From Polytrichum commune (taxonomy: Eukaryota > Streptophyta > Polytrichopsida > Polytrichales > Polytrichaceae): a DNA stretch of 62,000 nucleotides. The position numbers were made by a program, and so were the translations under genes. The number at the start of each line of letters is the position of its first letter. Positions within the stretch are counted from its first letter, which is position 1. Below the pieces are notes generated by a model. It saw only the letters and a list, made by a program, of their open reading frames with translations, was not told the DNA's origin and did not search any database. The stretch spans positions 2,501-64,500 of the forward strand of contig OX485808.1 of the NCBI GenBank assembly GCA_950295325.1. The letters run 5' to 3'. Positions 37,101-49,364 of the stretch are shown in pieces.

Positions 37101-40100
37101 GGAATTTGTGGTGTATATATTTGCAAAAGTTGGCAGTCATGTGCATGCATTCTACATCTTATCTCAGGGAAGTCTTGAGCTTAAATGGAACGATGTTACC
37201 TAGTCACAGATGTTAAGACCCGTTTGTAAACAGAGAGCCGAATATCTCCAACAAAAAAGTCTAGAATCTCCACAACATGTACCTGAGACCAACATGAATG
37301 TAACTCAAAAGTAACTCAGTTAACCTGTAAGGATAAACCGTATAGCATCCACAAAGTACTTTCAGTGTCCACATAGAAGAGCCCTACTTAAGCCAACCAG
37401 ATATGCTCACACTAATTTGCAATTGTCAATAAAGTGTAGAATTACTTACCTTGATTTTCAACCCAATCAGGAAGTTTAGACTTTCATTACCATCCGAATT
37501 TTGTCTATCTACTACATAGTACTTGAAGTTTTGCCACAAGTTGAGAACTATACTTGAAACCCTAATACTTAATACAGTATCTGGGCATTCAGAATAAAAT
37601 GAACGAGTTGTTACTCACCAGATTCAGAACTTTTGTAAGATCATTGTAATGAGAAACCAGCTTGAACACAATTGACTCCAATGATATCAACACTGCCTCT
37701 AATACATCGCCCTTGGATAAGTGTTTCCATATGTCCTTCAGTAGTATGTTCAACTCCACCTCCTAAATGCATATGAAGTAAGTACTAATTGTGTAATGAG
37801 CCCATTGGACAGTTCAGTGAAGGGCAAGGCAATAAAGAGAAAAAATAACACTCTGAACCATGTCTTAAATTTTCAGATTTAAGGACAGGGATAAAATGCT
37901 TAGATCCTTACTGTGCAGCTCTGAAGTATGTAGTCCACATATACCTCAGCTACCTCCATGTATTCCGTCAAACATGAATATGTCATGACAACCTGCAAAT
38001 AGTGCAGATTCCCCTATTAACTGACAATTTGGAACTCTTGAACCAGCTCTGGACCTCATTCTTCCATGCATTGAGCAGAGCAATTGTTAACAAAGTCTTC
38101 TGTGAACCCCATAACTAATTTGGAATTGATGATCTTAATGAACTGTCATTCTGGTAACACCAAAACCATTCAGTTCTGGTGTGTTGAATAATAATCAGGA
38201 ACTACAAAGGGGTGCTTCGAAAAATGAACCACTGCACAGATCCTACTGGTCTTTCTATTGAAATGTCCATCAGAACATGCAAAAGATAACCAAAGCACAA
38301 AGAACTCACATTCCATGCATCATTCAAGATGGTGATCCGATCCTCACGTGGAGGGCTGCAGTCACAAAGCTTCATCCCAAACAGCTTATAATTGAGGTGC
38401 TGGCAAGGGCAAATTGAGTACACATGTTAGGAAGTTTGTTGAAGCACTACAAACTCTGAGAGGACAAACTATAGCAGCAGACCAGAGTAATTGGCAGGAA
38501 AAGAAATACATCAAAACACCAGTGAGTAACTTGTCCTAAAGTTGCGGCTAGAACTCACCTGAGATAAAGAGATGTCATTTGAAGATTTTATCATTCTCAG
38601 GATGTTCAAAGCCTCCCTTGCAATGTAGGCTGCAGGCAGTTGCTTCAGCATGCAGTACAGGATTACAGAAACTGGCTCCACTACCCCTTGAGACCCACTG
38701 GCAGCTCTTTGCCTGGAGGTTATGGGCTGCGTGTCTCCAAATGTATGAACCACTAATGCCAATTCATCCTGCCCAACAATTTATTGCTTCAAAGAGCTGC
38801 TACAAAATGTTCTCAACCATGATGTATGTTCAATAGCACCTCAGATTATACCAACAGGTCCAACACAAAGTGATCCTCCTTTAAATGCAGGTATTTGGCA
38901 AGATGCATCCATACAAAAGGAGATAGGAAAGAACCTCATTTGCATTCTTGAATAAACATTGAACAATCCACTCAAACGCAGGCTCCACAAGCATTGCATA
39001 CATTCGGCGATCAACCCCACATGAGGTGATGTTCTTATCAAACTCCCCATGGATTACACGCCGAAAAAGAATCAGGTAGTCATGTAGACCATTTATTAGG
39101 TAACCTGTAGAAAACAGTCCAACATCAAATACAGATTGTAAACAAGACACTCATAGAAGAGTCTCCATGGAGGATACCAGAAGTCCCCATCATCATAAAC
39201 TACAGGTAGGACTAAAACTGATCACTGTTGTGACAAATTTCATGTACAATTCTAAATTCTGGTAAGAAACCTGGAAGGCAGACACGGACCTCGGGATTCT
39301 GGTATTGTAGGCGATACTGACTGCTGTGTTACGCTTGAGAAGCCACTAGAACTCTTCAGAATATAAGAGCCTGTACACAGACACAACTGACAGGACTAGT
39401 TAAAAGGTACACCAACTGTGTATGAATCATCACTAATTGTGAGGGTCTATCCCCTGTGATGATAATATGGTGACAATCGCCTCACTTTCAAACCAATCAT
39501 GACACCTCATCTTTACAGCCTCTAGAAAGTTGACACACATGGATTTTCATATTATTTTTGAATCACACTAACCACAATAAATGGTGTAATTGGCAAAGAG
39601 CATCACAAATTACTTATCTATTCAGCTGATCAAGCCAGAATTCATTGTGAAGACTGGTCAAGAGGAGCCCATGGCTGCCACATTGTTAGACTCTGTATTC
39701 CACAGTGACAAACGATGCACCAGCCAGTTCTATGACAAAACTCAAGCTTCAAAGAATGACAAAACCAAGTGAAGGTGATTTTGTGAATGAGAAAACCTGC
39801 ATCTGGTGGGAGTAAAAGTTGGCCACGACGAGCCAAATAAAGATGTGCATAGGCGGAAGCCAAAGGATCGGACAAACCCCGCATCATCATAGTCAATCGT
39901 TGAAAGGCTGCAACAGGGGGTCCCTTCTCCAGAAAGATTGTGCATCGTAATATTGCAATCTCTAGATAACTGTAACAACAAAAGCCCCATGACTGAGGGA
40001 CACAAATTGATGTAAAACCAGGGTGGCATGATTCTCTAATACACGACTTCCAGAATACATATATTCAATGCAATCCACAAGATTGAGCTCTAGACGAAAG

Positions 40101-42908
40101 CCATCAATGACCAGCAGGAAATTGGCCAAATGACTCACATTCGTGGAAGGAGTTCACGAATGCAACTGATCTTGTAAAACCAGTTATTGCAAGTTTCCTT
40201 CGCCTCTGAACGGATATCATCAGCTGTGAAATTCACTGAAAACAAGTTTTAAGTATATCAGAGAAGATTCTTGCTTCAGAAAGATAACCAACTAAAAAAT
40301 TACATGGTTTATGAGCTGGGCAGGCTCTGGATGAAGCTCAGCCACATCAGTTCGACTAGATTGACTGACAATTTCAAAAGAACTCTTGTTGTGCATCCGA
40401 TCATTTCCCACATAGATTGTTCCCCTGCTTATAAGTGTTGACTGACTTAAGAACTGGGTATAACAACTTACAAAAGATGCCCTGGACCCATAAGTTGCTG
40501 ACAGTGTGTCTTAGACCATATCACTGATATGCAAGACCCCTCAATTCAAATTGCAAATCACATCACGTCATACTGAATTCAACAAAGTGGTTGACAGTTA
40601 CACAAGGTACTAAGCTTGCCTAATACAACAGAGATAAGTGAATGAAATGATCCTATAATAATTCAGAATGTTCTCTGCTTGAACTTGGATTCAAGAATCC
40701 ACATGCCTATGTGTGATCTCCATGGGGATTTACTTTGTGTCACCAGGTAGTGGGGGGGGGGGGGGATTACCATGTCATATGGATTGGGCAAAACTGAGAA
40801 GTGTTAATGCCTCTTATTCTTCACAGTAAGTGACCCTCACTTTCTTTACAGTAAGTGACCAGCATTGAGCCTTATGTGCATGATAAAGTGGCTTAATACC
40901 AAAAATAAAGATAAGGAACCATTAACCCAGAAGGAGCTTAAACTACTAAAAGTGAAGAATTTACTGCATCTCACTTTACAAGCTCACTAAGAATAGAAGA
41001 AAATTCTGGGTATCATCGTATTTGCATCACCTGGCAATGCAGCCACCACATTGTCAAATTCATCCTCCTCAGCTTTCTTCTTGATTCGATTCCACACCAG
41101 ATTGCCAACTGTGTCCATGACATCTGTAACCAGAATAAAGAGTGTCGGATAGAAGTGTGGAACTGAAGTGTCCATCAAGAGCCTCGCCACCTGCCAATTG
41201 CTTGATAAGAGTACAATATCCCATTGGTACTTCCAAATTTGTTACAATCAAAATATGGCACTTCCTTGAAACTTCTTAGTCCCACGTAGTACTGCTCAAC
41301 CGATGGAGAACACAAAGGGCACTAAGATAAATTATTCATCCACCAACTCACCTTGATAGTTAGTCGAAGGGCTGAAACTCGCTCATTGTTGAGCCATGCA
41401 AGAGCAATCTCATCATTGAGTTCACGTAGCCGCATAACATACTCTTGCTGCGAAATTATCTTGAATTCTTCACGAGCTTCTTTGTCGGAATCCTCCAGTT
41501 GTTCCAAGTGCGTGGCTGTGACAGATTTTTTATGTCCTGAGGCATAGTATAAGCACAATGTCAAATATAACCATGTTGCCTCCATTTGAACAGCCCATTT
41601 GAACAGACTTTTAAAATGGAATAATTGACTCTGACACGCACCAAAACCCCAGGTTATTACTCTAGCAGACTTGCACATGCGAAGACAGTATCGAAGAGTC
41701 TGCAGTTGAACAAAAATGAAATAAGGAAGGGAATACTCTGCAGTTCACAGTGATGGTCCACCTTTTGGCTCCTTCGACAAGATGTCAAGACCCTGCAACA
41801 CAGTCAAGCAAGTCACAAACCGCCTAGTGATGAGAGAAATCTTGGTGAATTGAACATTAATTCCCCGACCCAATTCAGCTGGACGCTATTTATGAACTCT
41901 CAAAAAGGGAAAGTCTGCACAAATGATGTGGAGGTTTGGTGATGACTACATTAGTGACAATGATGGTGCCATTGGAGGCAAAGCGATGCATGACAGAAGC
42001 GATGTACAAGGAAAGTCACGACCGCCCTGTGAGAAAATAAATCTTCATGAACTCAAATGTCTTGGATTGAGGAGGACAATTACACCCCTATTAAGCTGAA
42101 TACAACCTATGGACAATAACCTCCAAAGAAAAATGTGCAAAAGTGGTGGGAGGGTTTTTGTGATGACTAATAGTAGTGACAGTAATGGTGCTAGTGGAAG
42201 TCTGACAGAAGACTTGTACAAGCAAAGTTACAACCGCCCAGTGAAAGAGATAATTCTTTGTGAACTCAAATGTCTAGAATTGAGGAGGACAACCTCAACC
42301 CTATTAAGCTGAATGCTATCTAAGGGTATGACCTCCAAAAAAAAGTGAACAAATATGGTGTGAGGGTTTTGTGATGACTAAGAGAAGTGACAGTGATGGT
42401 GCCAGTGGAAGTATGACAGCAGCTTTGTACAAGCAAAGCCACACCCGGCTTGTGAGGAGAGAAATTTTAATGAATTAACTAAGATGTTCACAACCTTATT
42501 AAGCTGAAAGCTATGTATGGACGATGGCCTCCAAAGAGAAAAAGTATGCAAAAATGGGGTGAGGATTTTGTGATTACTAACAGTAGTGACAGTAATGGTG
42601 CCTGTGGAAGCAAAGCGATGCATGACAGAAGCTTTGTAGGAGTTCCAATCGGAGGCGACGGCGAGGGCCAGCGCATCGGATGCAGGCCCTGAGGAGGCGC
42701 CGGAAGAGTGACGGTGCTGATGTGCTTCAAAGCGGGAGGTGGCTTTGGCGATGGCGAAAGGGAAGAAAGGGGGCTGTAGAGATGGCGAGGACGTGAGGGA
42801 GGAGGCGCCCAGCGGATCCGCGAATTCATCACCTTGCTCCCGCTCCTCCTCCTCGTGCTCGTGATCCCATCGTGAGCCTAGCAAGAGGGAAGCCATCGAT
42901 CCAGTCAC
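34166..42908 (-). CDS. VPS35L: VPS35L homologue, Retriever complex large subunit
   Basis: Coding exons on the minus strand: 42908-42582, 41792-41762, 41536-41352, 41190-41031, 40235-40139, 39969-39797, 39104-38935, 38768-38559, 38399-38310, 37992-37912, 37762-37619, 37282-37200, 36940-36799, 36658-36575, 36242-36066, 35925-35838, 35661-35584, 35366-35300, 35108-35006, 34802-34686, 34478-34422, 34297-34166. They total 2796 nt (931 residues), and all phases join. Landmarks shared with the family are [91 protein letters not shown] and [12 protein letters not shown]. Human VPS35L is 963 residues. The N-terminal ~110 residues are Ser/Ala-rich and poorly conserved. By homology it pairs with VPS26C and VPS29 as Retriever, within Commander, for endosome-to-surface recycling. 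The start could instead be the ATG at 42896. Exon 1's donor (GTTAGT) is the least certain border, because it lies in a tandem repeat. Confidence 0.93.
41870..42660. repeat. ~200-220-bp tandem duplication over the VPS35L exon 1/intron 1 border
   Basis: The word ATTAAGCTGAA (or ATTCAGCTGGA) recurs at 41873, 42090, 42303 and 42498, and G(A)TGACTA recurs at 41941, 42162, 42372 and 42572. That is about four units of 195-220 bp. The copy at highest coordinates contains the true end of exon 1. The lowest copy (about 41941-42010) still reads [17 protein letters not shown] on the minus strand, nearly the same as exon 1's [17 protein letters not shown]. The middle two copies have lost the reading frame. 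Confidence 0.88.
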
Positions 42909-44270
42909 GCTTCTACCTCGCGCTGATTTGCACCAAAAGCAGAAGGATCTCCGTCACAAACCACCACCACTCATACTTGTCATTCTCCGGGAGATGGTCT
43001 CACAAACACATACTTCGGTGGACGCTCTGATGCTACACAGGTTTCATACTTTGAATCTTGCTGTATTTCTATATTATGTCTGGCTTGTCTGATTTCTTGA
43101 GCAAATGCCAATCGACATGCCACTCCACTGATAGTCTGTATTCTGTGACACTAGACAAGCATTTGTAACCCCTGAAAATAGATTTCTGTGTGCACCTGTT
43201 TGGATGATTTGACAGGAAGGTTTTTAGGGGGTTGCACTGTGAGGTGGGGGCATTTGAATGGGGGCACTAGAAGCAGAGAGGGCGAAAATAATCTCTTGTT
43301 GGTGTTCCGTTCATTTAACCATGTGAACCACGGGAGGAACCATCATTTTGCAGGTGAATGTTAACCTAGTTATGCATGTAGCAAGGTGGAAAGATGATTC
43401 TCAAGTAGGTTACTCACCGCAACATTTAAATGCTTCGAAAATGGAAAGCATACACATGACAAACCAAACTTCTTGAACATACTTATTTTCTTTTGCGCCA
43501 AAATGCAATCATAAGTTTGGATTGGAGTCATGTGACTATGATTCACTTTTCAATAGTGTTCATGCACTATTGGACTAGCTAGCATGCACCATGTGAACAT
43601 TGACCCCAAGCCATGTGTGGCAATGGTCACTACCCATCCGTGTCATGCAATTGCATTTGAATAAGCAAACTCGACAACTACAAAAACTTCCGCCAAAACT
43701 AATTCTTGAAGGGAGAAGATTTTGTGGACACAAATTTTGAGCAGCAATGTGGCTCTTAACCCTTTATTGCATGAGCCTATTTCCATATGGTCAACCATAT
43801 ATTGCACCCTCAATTTCACCACTCATTTATGATAAATATTTTTCTTCATAAATTTTGATAGCAAGCTACACATTTTATTAACAAAATTCAAAAACTCAAG
43901 TTTATGATAATATAAATAACTTAATATCATTGTAGAGAATGAAATATTACATAAAATCATAAGAATTGTGAAAAAGTAAGAAATTTCAGAAAATCACAAA
44001 CTAAGTTATACACACACACATATATATCTATATCTATATCTATATATCTATATATAAAATAGAAATTCTTAGAACTTTAAAGTGGAATGGAAAGTAGATT
44101 CAAGAATTATATTGCACTAACTTAGTTGACTCGAGGTCAGAATCGATAGAATTCATCTTCAAGGTGGATTCCACGTTTTATGAGTGGGAGGCTCCTGAGG
44201 CAATAAGTTAAGGGTTACTAATCGCTACACCAAAAATAGTATCACTGTGCTGAGGCTGCTGCTAGGGTTC
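42909..44270. other. Intergenic DNA upstream of VPS35L
   Basis: This holds the presumed VPS35L promoter and 5' untranslated region next to 42908. The rest is AT-rich and includes a microsatellite at about 44010-44056 (ACACACACAC followed by TATATCTATATC units). No coding region is recognised. Confidence 0.5.
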
Positions 44271-46131
44271 AATGTTGAATGCAAGGCGTGTTCATGCATT
44301 CACGCAGGCTAAGCCTGGCCTCTTTCACTCTGCCCTCCAGGCCTCAAGTTGTTTGTTTGTCCGTTGCTGGTGTGCCATTTGGGCCACTCTCTTGGGAGTC
44401 AACTGAGTTAACTTATTCTCTTGCTTCTTCATTCGCAGGCTCTTGCCTCTGCCAGGCTTGCTCAGCGGAAGTGATGAGTGAGTGATGCGGCATCCATGAA
44501 TTGGCATTTGGGGCCCTGTCGGGTGGAACAAAAACCCGCATCCTCTTCTAAAACGAAACTTAACTGAAGCGAGTTGTTGCTTGTGAAACTAGATAGCCAC
44601 TTCTAACTTAGTAGCAGGCAGGGCACAGCCCTTCTTTTTTGTGCTGTGCTGTTCTGTTCTGTTCTGTTCTGTTCTGGTGTCTTGTTAGAATAAGTTTGTT
44701 GCTGGTACGACCATTCGCTCTACTTCCCTTCCCTCCCCTGCTTTCCCCCCTTTCCCTTTCCCTCTCTGCTCCCCCCCCCCCTCCCCGCCCCCCTTTCCCC
44801 ACCCGACCCCCTCCTCTCTCTCACTCTCACTCTCGCGGCTCTCCGCCATCTCTTTCCTACTCCTCGTTTCTTTCTGACTGCGCTCTTTATCATCTCTTCT
44901 TCTTCCACGAACTGTAGTCGTCGCCTCCGTTGCCTTGTCTCTCCCCCACCTGCTTGTCGCTTAATTGGTCAGCGACCTCCTGTTTCTACTGCCGTTTGCA
45001 TTTTTCCATTGCAACTGCACTGCACTGTCTTTATTTGTCGTGCGCGTGGCCCGTGTGCCGAAGACAAGTTGCAACGGCTTTTAAAATACTGCTGCTTGAC
45101 ACGCTGGGGAACGGTGTGCGTTTAGTGGATAGCGGAGGTCACGAGTAGCGACCTAGTTTCCGGATGGATGGCTCTGTTTCAAGCTAGGGCGTCTGCATTC
45201 TGTCGAGACTGTCTTTGATCCAAGCTGCTATTGCGGAAAGAGGTTGTGGCATTTCGAAGCCATTACTTGGAGGGCTGGAAGACTTTTCCCTAAGGGTGGG
45301 GTTCTGAGCTGATTTTCAGCAGCTGTGAATAGTGTCTCTCTTCACTCTTGGCTGGCTGCCAGACTAATTGTCCCATCAATCTTAAGAGAGCGTGGAGTAA
45401 GCTGCCTGCTATAGTGGACTGGCCAAGAAGTACCACATTTTATATACAGATCTGCCGTGATGTTAAGGATCCAGGCAGCCTCCATTGTGTATCACTGTAT
45501 AGCGAGCTCAGGTCGGATTGGTTCGCCGAGCTCTGTTGGAGGTCACTGAGAAAATCCTAGTCACGCCCAGCTCCATGAGGAAGCAGAGCCTGTCACTTGA
45601 TTGACCACTTGCTGGCGCCTTTAGGTTGAAGATTTGGGACATTTCAGTAACATATTGTGCAAATTGAAGCATTATCGCTCTACCAGGTTCATATGAAGGA
45701 CGCGTCTGGAGCGACCATGCAACTGGTGTTTGTGGTATCACTAATTATGTAGCCCGAGAGGTTTTAAACTGAGTGTCACGCGATCTAATCGACACTGTCG
45801 GATATTATACTCGGACATTCCTTTCCGTGGCGTTCATATCAAGCAGATAGTGGTACGTTCCGTATAATGGAATTGGAAATGGAATGAAGGTTGAGACATT
45901 AGTTGAGGCTTTTCCAAGTTGCATGAACAGTGCACAAACAGTAGGTGGACTTGTGCTAGTCTGACTTGAAAGTGTAGTCTGCATTTAAAAATTGTTCTTG
46001 ATGTTAGCAGGTTTTAATAGCGTATTCACGTCTCTAAGAGCTGTCTGAGGGATGGCATTTATTTCATATGTACATGAAACGTGCTTTAACTAGTCTGTGT
46101 TTCAGGCACAGAGCTGTCACTGAAGAAGAAG
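44271..46131 (+). promoter_or_regulatory. Upstream/5' leader region of the ARM/TPR gene
   Basis: It contains (TTCTG)n at about 44648-44676, then a long pyrimidine tract at about 44726-44880 with C12 and CT repeats. Such tracts are frequent near plant transcription starts. A splice-acceptor-like TTTCAG at 46100-46104 lies 27 bases before the start codon. An intron in the 5' untranslated region is therefore plausible, but the upstream exon cannot be fixed from sequence alone. Short plus-strand frames here are not supported as genes. Confidence 0.4.
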
Positions 46132-49100
46132 ATGGAAAGGCATGCCCCTGATTGTCCCTACCCGGGCTGCTTCTTCTGTGTGATGAAAGAGACCAACCCT
46201 ACGAAGCGGAGGGCAAATGTTGCCAAGTTTTTCAAGGAGTTGCCTGCACAGAACGAAGATGGCCAGGTACGCTTAGCTTGTTAGGTCGAGCTGTTGGTAT
46301 CTTTTCATTTAATTATGGTCTAGAGTTCCCGTTAAGATGCTAAAAGTCTACCATACTCCTCCACACCCTTTTTGCATGAGCTCCACCTATTTGAAGCCAG
46401 GAAATCATCTCAAAATGCTCTTGAATTTATTTTCAGCCCTGCTCGTTGAATGTTGGTTCCAAACCTCCTGTACCATCAGTGTGTGAGTGATTGAGATTTT
46501 AAATTCTCAATTCTCACGTGCTTGAAGGATCATTGATAATATCCCAACTGTTGTACATCTTGCAGGTTCTTGCAATCAGTGGGCTTTGGAATACTGCCAT
46601 GGCACATCCCAATGATCCGGAGTTCATTGAACTTGGAATTTTTGAGTGTATGGCTCAGCTTATTTGGAAGGGGATAGAAGATCGGCATTGGTTAGCACAG
46701 GACCAAAATATCTATATCCCCTATTACGCTGCGCACATTATTGGCTCTTATACAATGAACGTGGAAGAATTTGCTGGGCAAGCTGTCCGGGCAGGTACTG
46801 TCAGCAATTGGTTTCCTCAGTTGGTTTTATTATGCGTGATCTTGATGAAGGTTGCTGTGTCAAATTCTCAGTTGATTTAAGTATTTTGATGTTGAATGGA
46901 TGAAGGTTGATGTAGGCGAGGTTGAGGCGGTGAGACCTAGTTCTTTAATTTGACTTATGATATACCTAGGAGAGATTGCTAAAAAATTTGTGAACATCAT
47001 AGTTCTTATATATGAGGTTCAAGTACATGAGCTGGAAGGGGTACTTGATGCTCTCAGGTGTGATCCCTGCGTTGGTGGAGCTTTTAAGAGGGCGACTGAC
47101 TTGGGTTGAGCAGCGAGTAGCAGTCAGGGCACTTGGCCACTTGGCCACCTACGACAGCACATTTCCAGCTGTAGCTGCCCATAGGGACATATTGGAGCTC
47201 TCCATTCAGTTGGCAATTGATGCTCTTGAGATTGTCTACACACACTTTTTGCAGTTTGTAGATAAACGCATGAGCTATCATTGTGACCTTTTGACACGAG
47301 GAATGGGTGGACTGGAAATGGAGTCTCGAAAAGCAGAGGAATGGGCTAGCCAGCTACAGTGTTGGTCACTACAACTCATTAACTGTTTTGCCTTCAAGGA
47401 AGAGTTTCTACCAACAATTTGCCAAACGGATTTCTTGGGACAGCTTCCTTCTATGTGGGGAGGGCTTGTCAATGAGAACTCACCTGCAGGAGTGGGGGTT
47501 TTGCGGACAATTTGTCATCAGAAACTTGGGAGGATTCCGGTAGCTGAGTGTTCTGGTATAATTGAGGCTCTGTGTACCATTGCAAGATCATCAGACGATT
47601 GGCAATACATGGCAGTTGATTGTCTAGTGTGGTTGCTCCAGGATCCAAATACTCGGCTGAAGGTTATTATCTTACCATCTCTATACCATCAAAAGAGCTT
47701 TTATGACATTGGAAGGTTGTGGGACTTCTGCAGGGTTAATGTAAACATTGGTTTACTATCTGCTTAAGAGGTTTTTAGATGAGTCTATACATTGCATCTC
47801 TCACCAATCATCACATGCTAGTGCAGGACCTGTAGTTGTGAGTGCTGAAATTGCTTTTAGCCAGGCTGTTCAACTGCTTGTAGTCATTCATCTTCAATAT
47901 CCTACTTTTTGGGGGGGAGGGCAAACCAACCCATGCACCGGTTCCTTGTTGGATGACTGCAACCCTGCCTCCAAGGGAGCAGTGTACAGGTTGTTTTGCC
48001 CCAATCCTTTTTTTTCCCTTCTTCCCTCTGATGTAAATTTTATTTTTACACTTGTGTTTCTAGGTATTAGACAAGGCTGCAGTTGCTCTTGTAGACTTAG
48101 CAGAGCTTCCAAGCCTTGGAGAGCACAAACGTTTGGGGGAGGTCTTAACCAATGTGTTGCTGGAAGACTATATTCCTCATCCTACACCAACGGTAATAGC
48201 ACATCTTTCAACCAGGACAAGGCATTTGCTGGATGAATTTGCAGCTCTACGTAAGAAGACCAAGTGGGAAAGAACTGTGCCCAAGGAGGATCTACAAATA
48301 AAGCAAGCTGCAGCACTTGTTGTAAAGTTGGAAGGCAATTCTAGATTTTCTGCTGGAGACATTGGTGGTGCTGCCGCCAAGTACAGCGAGGCGTTGTCTC
48401 TCTGCCCCGTGAGAGCTAAGAAGGAGAGGGTTGTGTTGCATAGTAATCGTGCTCAATGTCACTTGCTCCTTCACAATGCAGAAGGAGCTATTAGTGATAC
48501 TACTCGAGCTTTATCAATTCACAATCCAGTGAACCGTCACAGCAAAAGTTTGTGGAGAAGAGCTCAGGTAAGTTGTACCATCTTTCTACCATGTTTCATC
48601 TGGTGATGGTCCTGGTTTATTGTGACTTGTGAAGCCACAAGCTGGCAGTTACTGTGAACAGTGGTGAGAGATGGCAACCTGTTCCAACTTCGCCCTCTTG
48701 CCTGATCAACTGTAGGATTCATTGTGGCCTTTTTTTGGTGCAAATTGTTTTTGCTAGTCTTGCTCTCCTTTCCAGTGACGCTTTTGAATTGTTGGCAGTA
48801 CTCCATTCACAGAAAGGTCTGTTCTAAAGCTCCAGTCTATGGTGCTTCATCTCAACAATGCTGTTCTGCAACTCTGATGACTGCTGTTTATTGTCGCAGG
48901 CATATGAGCTTCTCTCTCTTCACAAGGAAAGCCTTCTGGATGCAATCATGTTTATAAATGAGTGCTCCCAGCAATCTGCAAGTGAGTCAGATTTGAAGTC
49001 AGGCAATAAAGTTCCTGATTATGTGGAGCGTCTTGTGAAGAAGCAAATGCAAGCATCATGGCTTTTCAAGGATGCTGCTATTAAGCATGGGGACATTCAG

Positions 49101-49364
49101 TATGATGAAAGTGGTGGTGTGGACTCAGAGGAGGAGTTGGAAGCTGAAGAGGCAGAGGATGATGGAGATGATGAGTCTGAGTGGGAGACTGCAAGCGAGA
49201 GCGAAGAAGTTGCAGTGGACTCCAAGGATACTGTGTACAACCAGGAGGCAGGGCGGGATCTGAAGAATGGGGAAAAGCGGCTAAACACACGGAATCATCC
49301 TGTTTTTAAGGGAATCACTCTACGAGATCTCCTTGGTCCGCAGTATGAAAATGCTTCATATTAA
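46132..49364 (+). CDS. ARM-repeat plus TPR protein (plant family)
   Basis: Coding exons: 46132-46266, 46566-46794, 47058-47662, 48064-48567, 48900-49364. They total 1938 nt (645 residues) with consistent phases. The start MERHAPDCPYPGCFFCVMKE is followed by an armadillo-like helical region (about residues 45-330, with AHPNDPEFIELGIFECMAQL, GVIPALVELLRGRLTWVEQR and WQYMAVDCLVWLLQD). TPR helices lie at about 400-515 (LEGNSRFSAGDIGGAAAKYS, VLHSNRAQCHLLL, SLWRRAQAYELL). A strongly acidic stretch (about 555-600) precedes the C-terminus LRDLLGPQYENASY. The TPR block resembles chaperone-binding TPRs, so an HSP70/HSP90 co-chaperone role is possible but inferred. I know similar plant proteins only as uncharacterised ARM/TPR proteins. 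The cysteines at 8, 13 and 16 could bind a metal. Confidence 0.9.

Noticed and set aside
40304-40424. Extra VPS35L exon (120-nt open stretch with acceptor and donor, reading [15 protein letters not shown])
   Set aside because: Its phases fit neither neighbour. Joining exon 4 (ends phase 1 at 41031) directly to 40235 keeps frame and gives the expected [21 protein letters not shown].
42378-42581. Extension of VPS35L exon 1 past 42582
   Set aside because: The frame stays open only because of the tandem repeat. Similarity to exon sequence ends at the GTTAGT donor, and the next exon joins in phase from there.
34166-42908. Strumpellin (WASH complex) identity
   Set aside because: Considered first because of the helical-repeat look and the C-terminal segments. 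The ordered matches ([33 protein letters not shown]) fit VPS35L and not strumpellin.
44639-44917. 92-codon open frame over the pyrimidine tract upstream of the ARM/TPR gene
   Set aside because: The product would be low-complexity Pro/Ser/Leu from a CT-rich run. This is better read as leader or promoter DNA.
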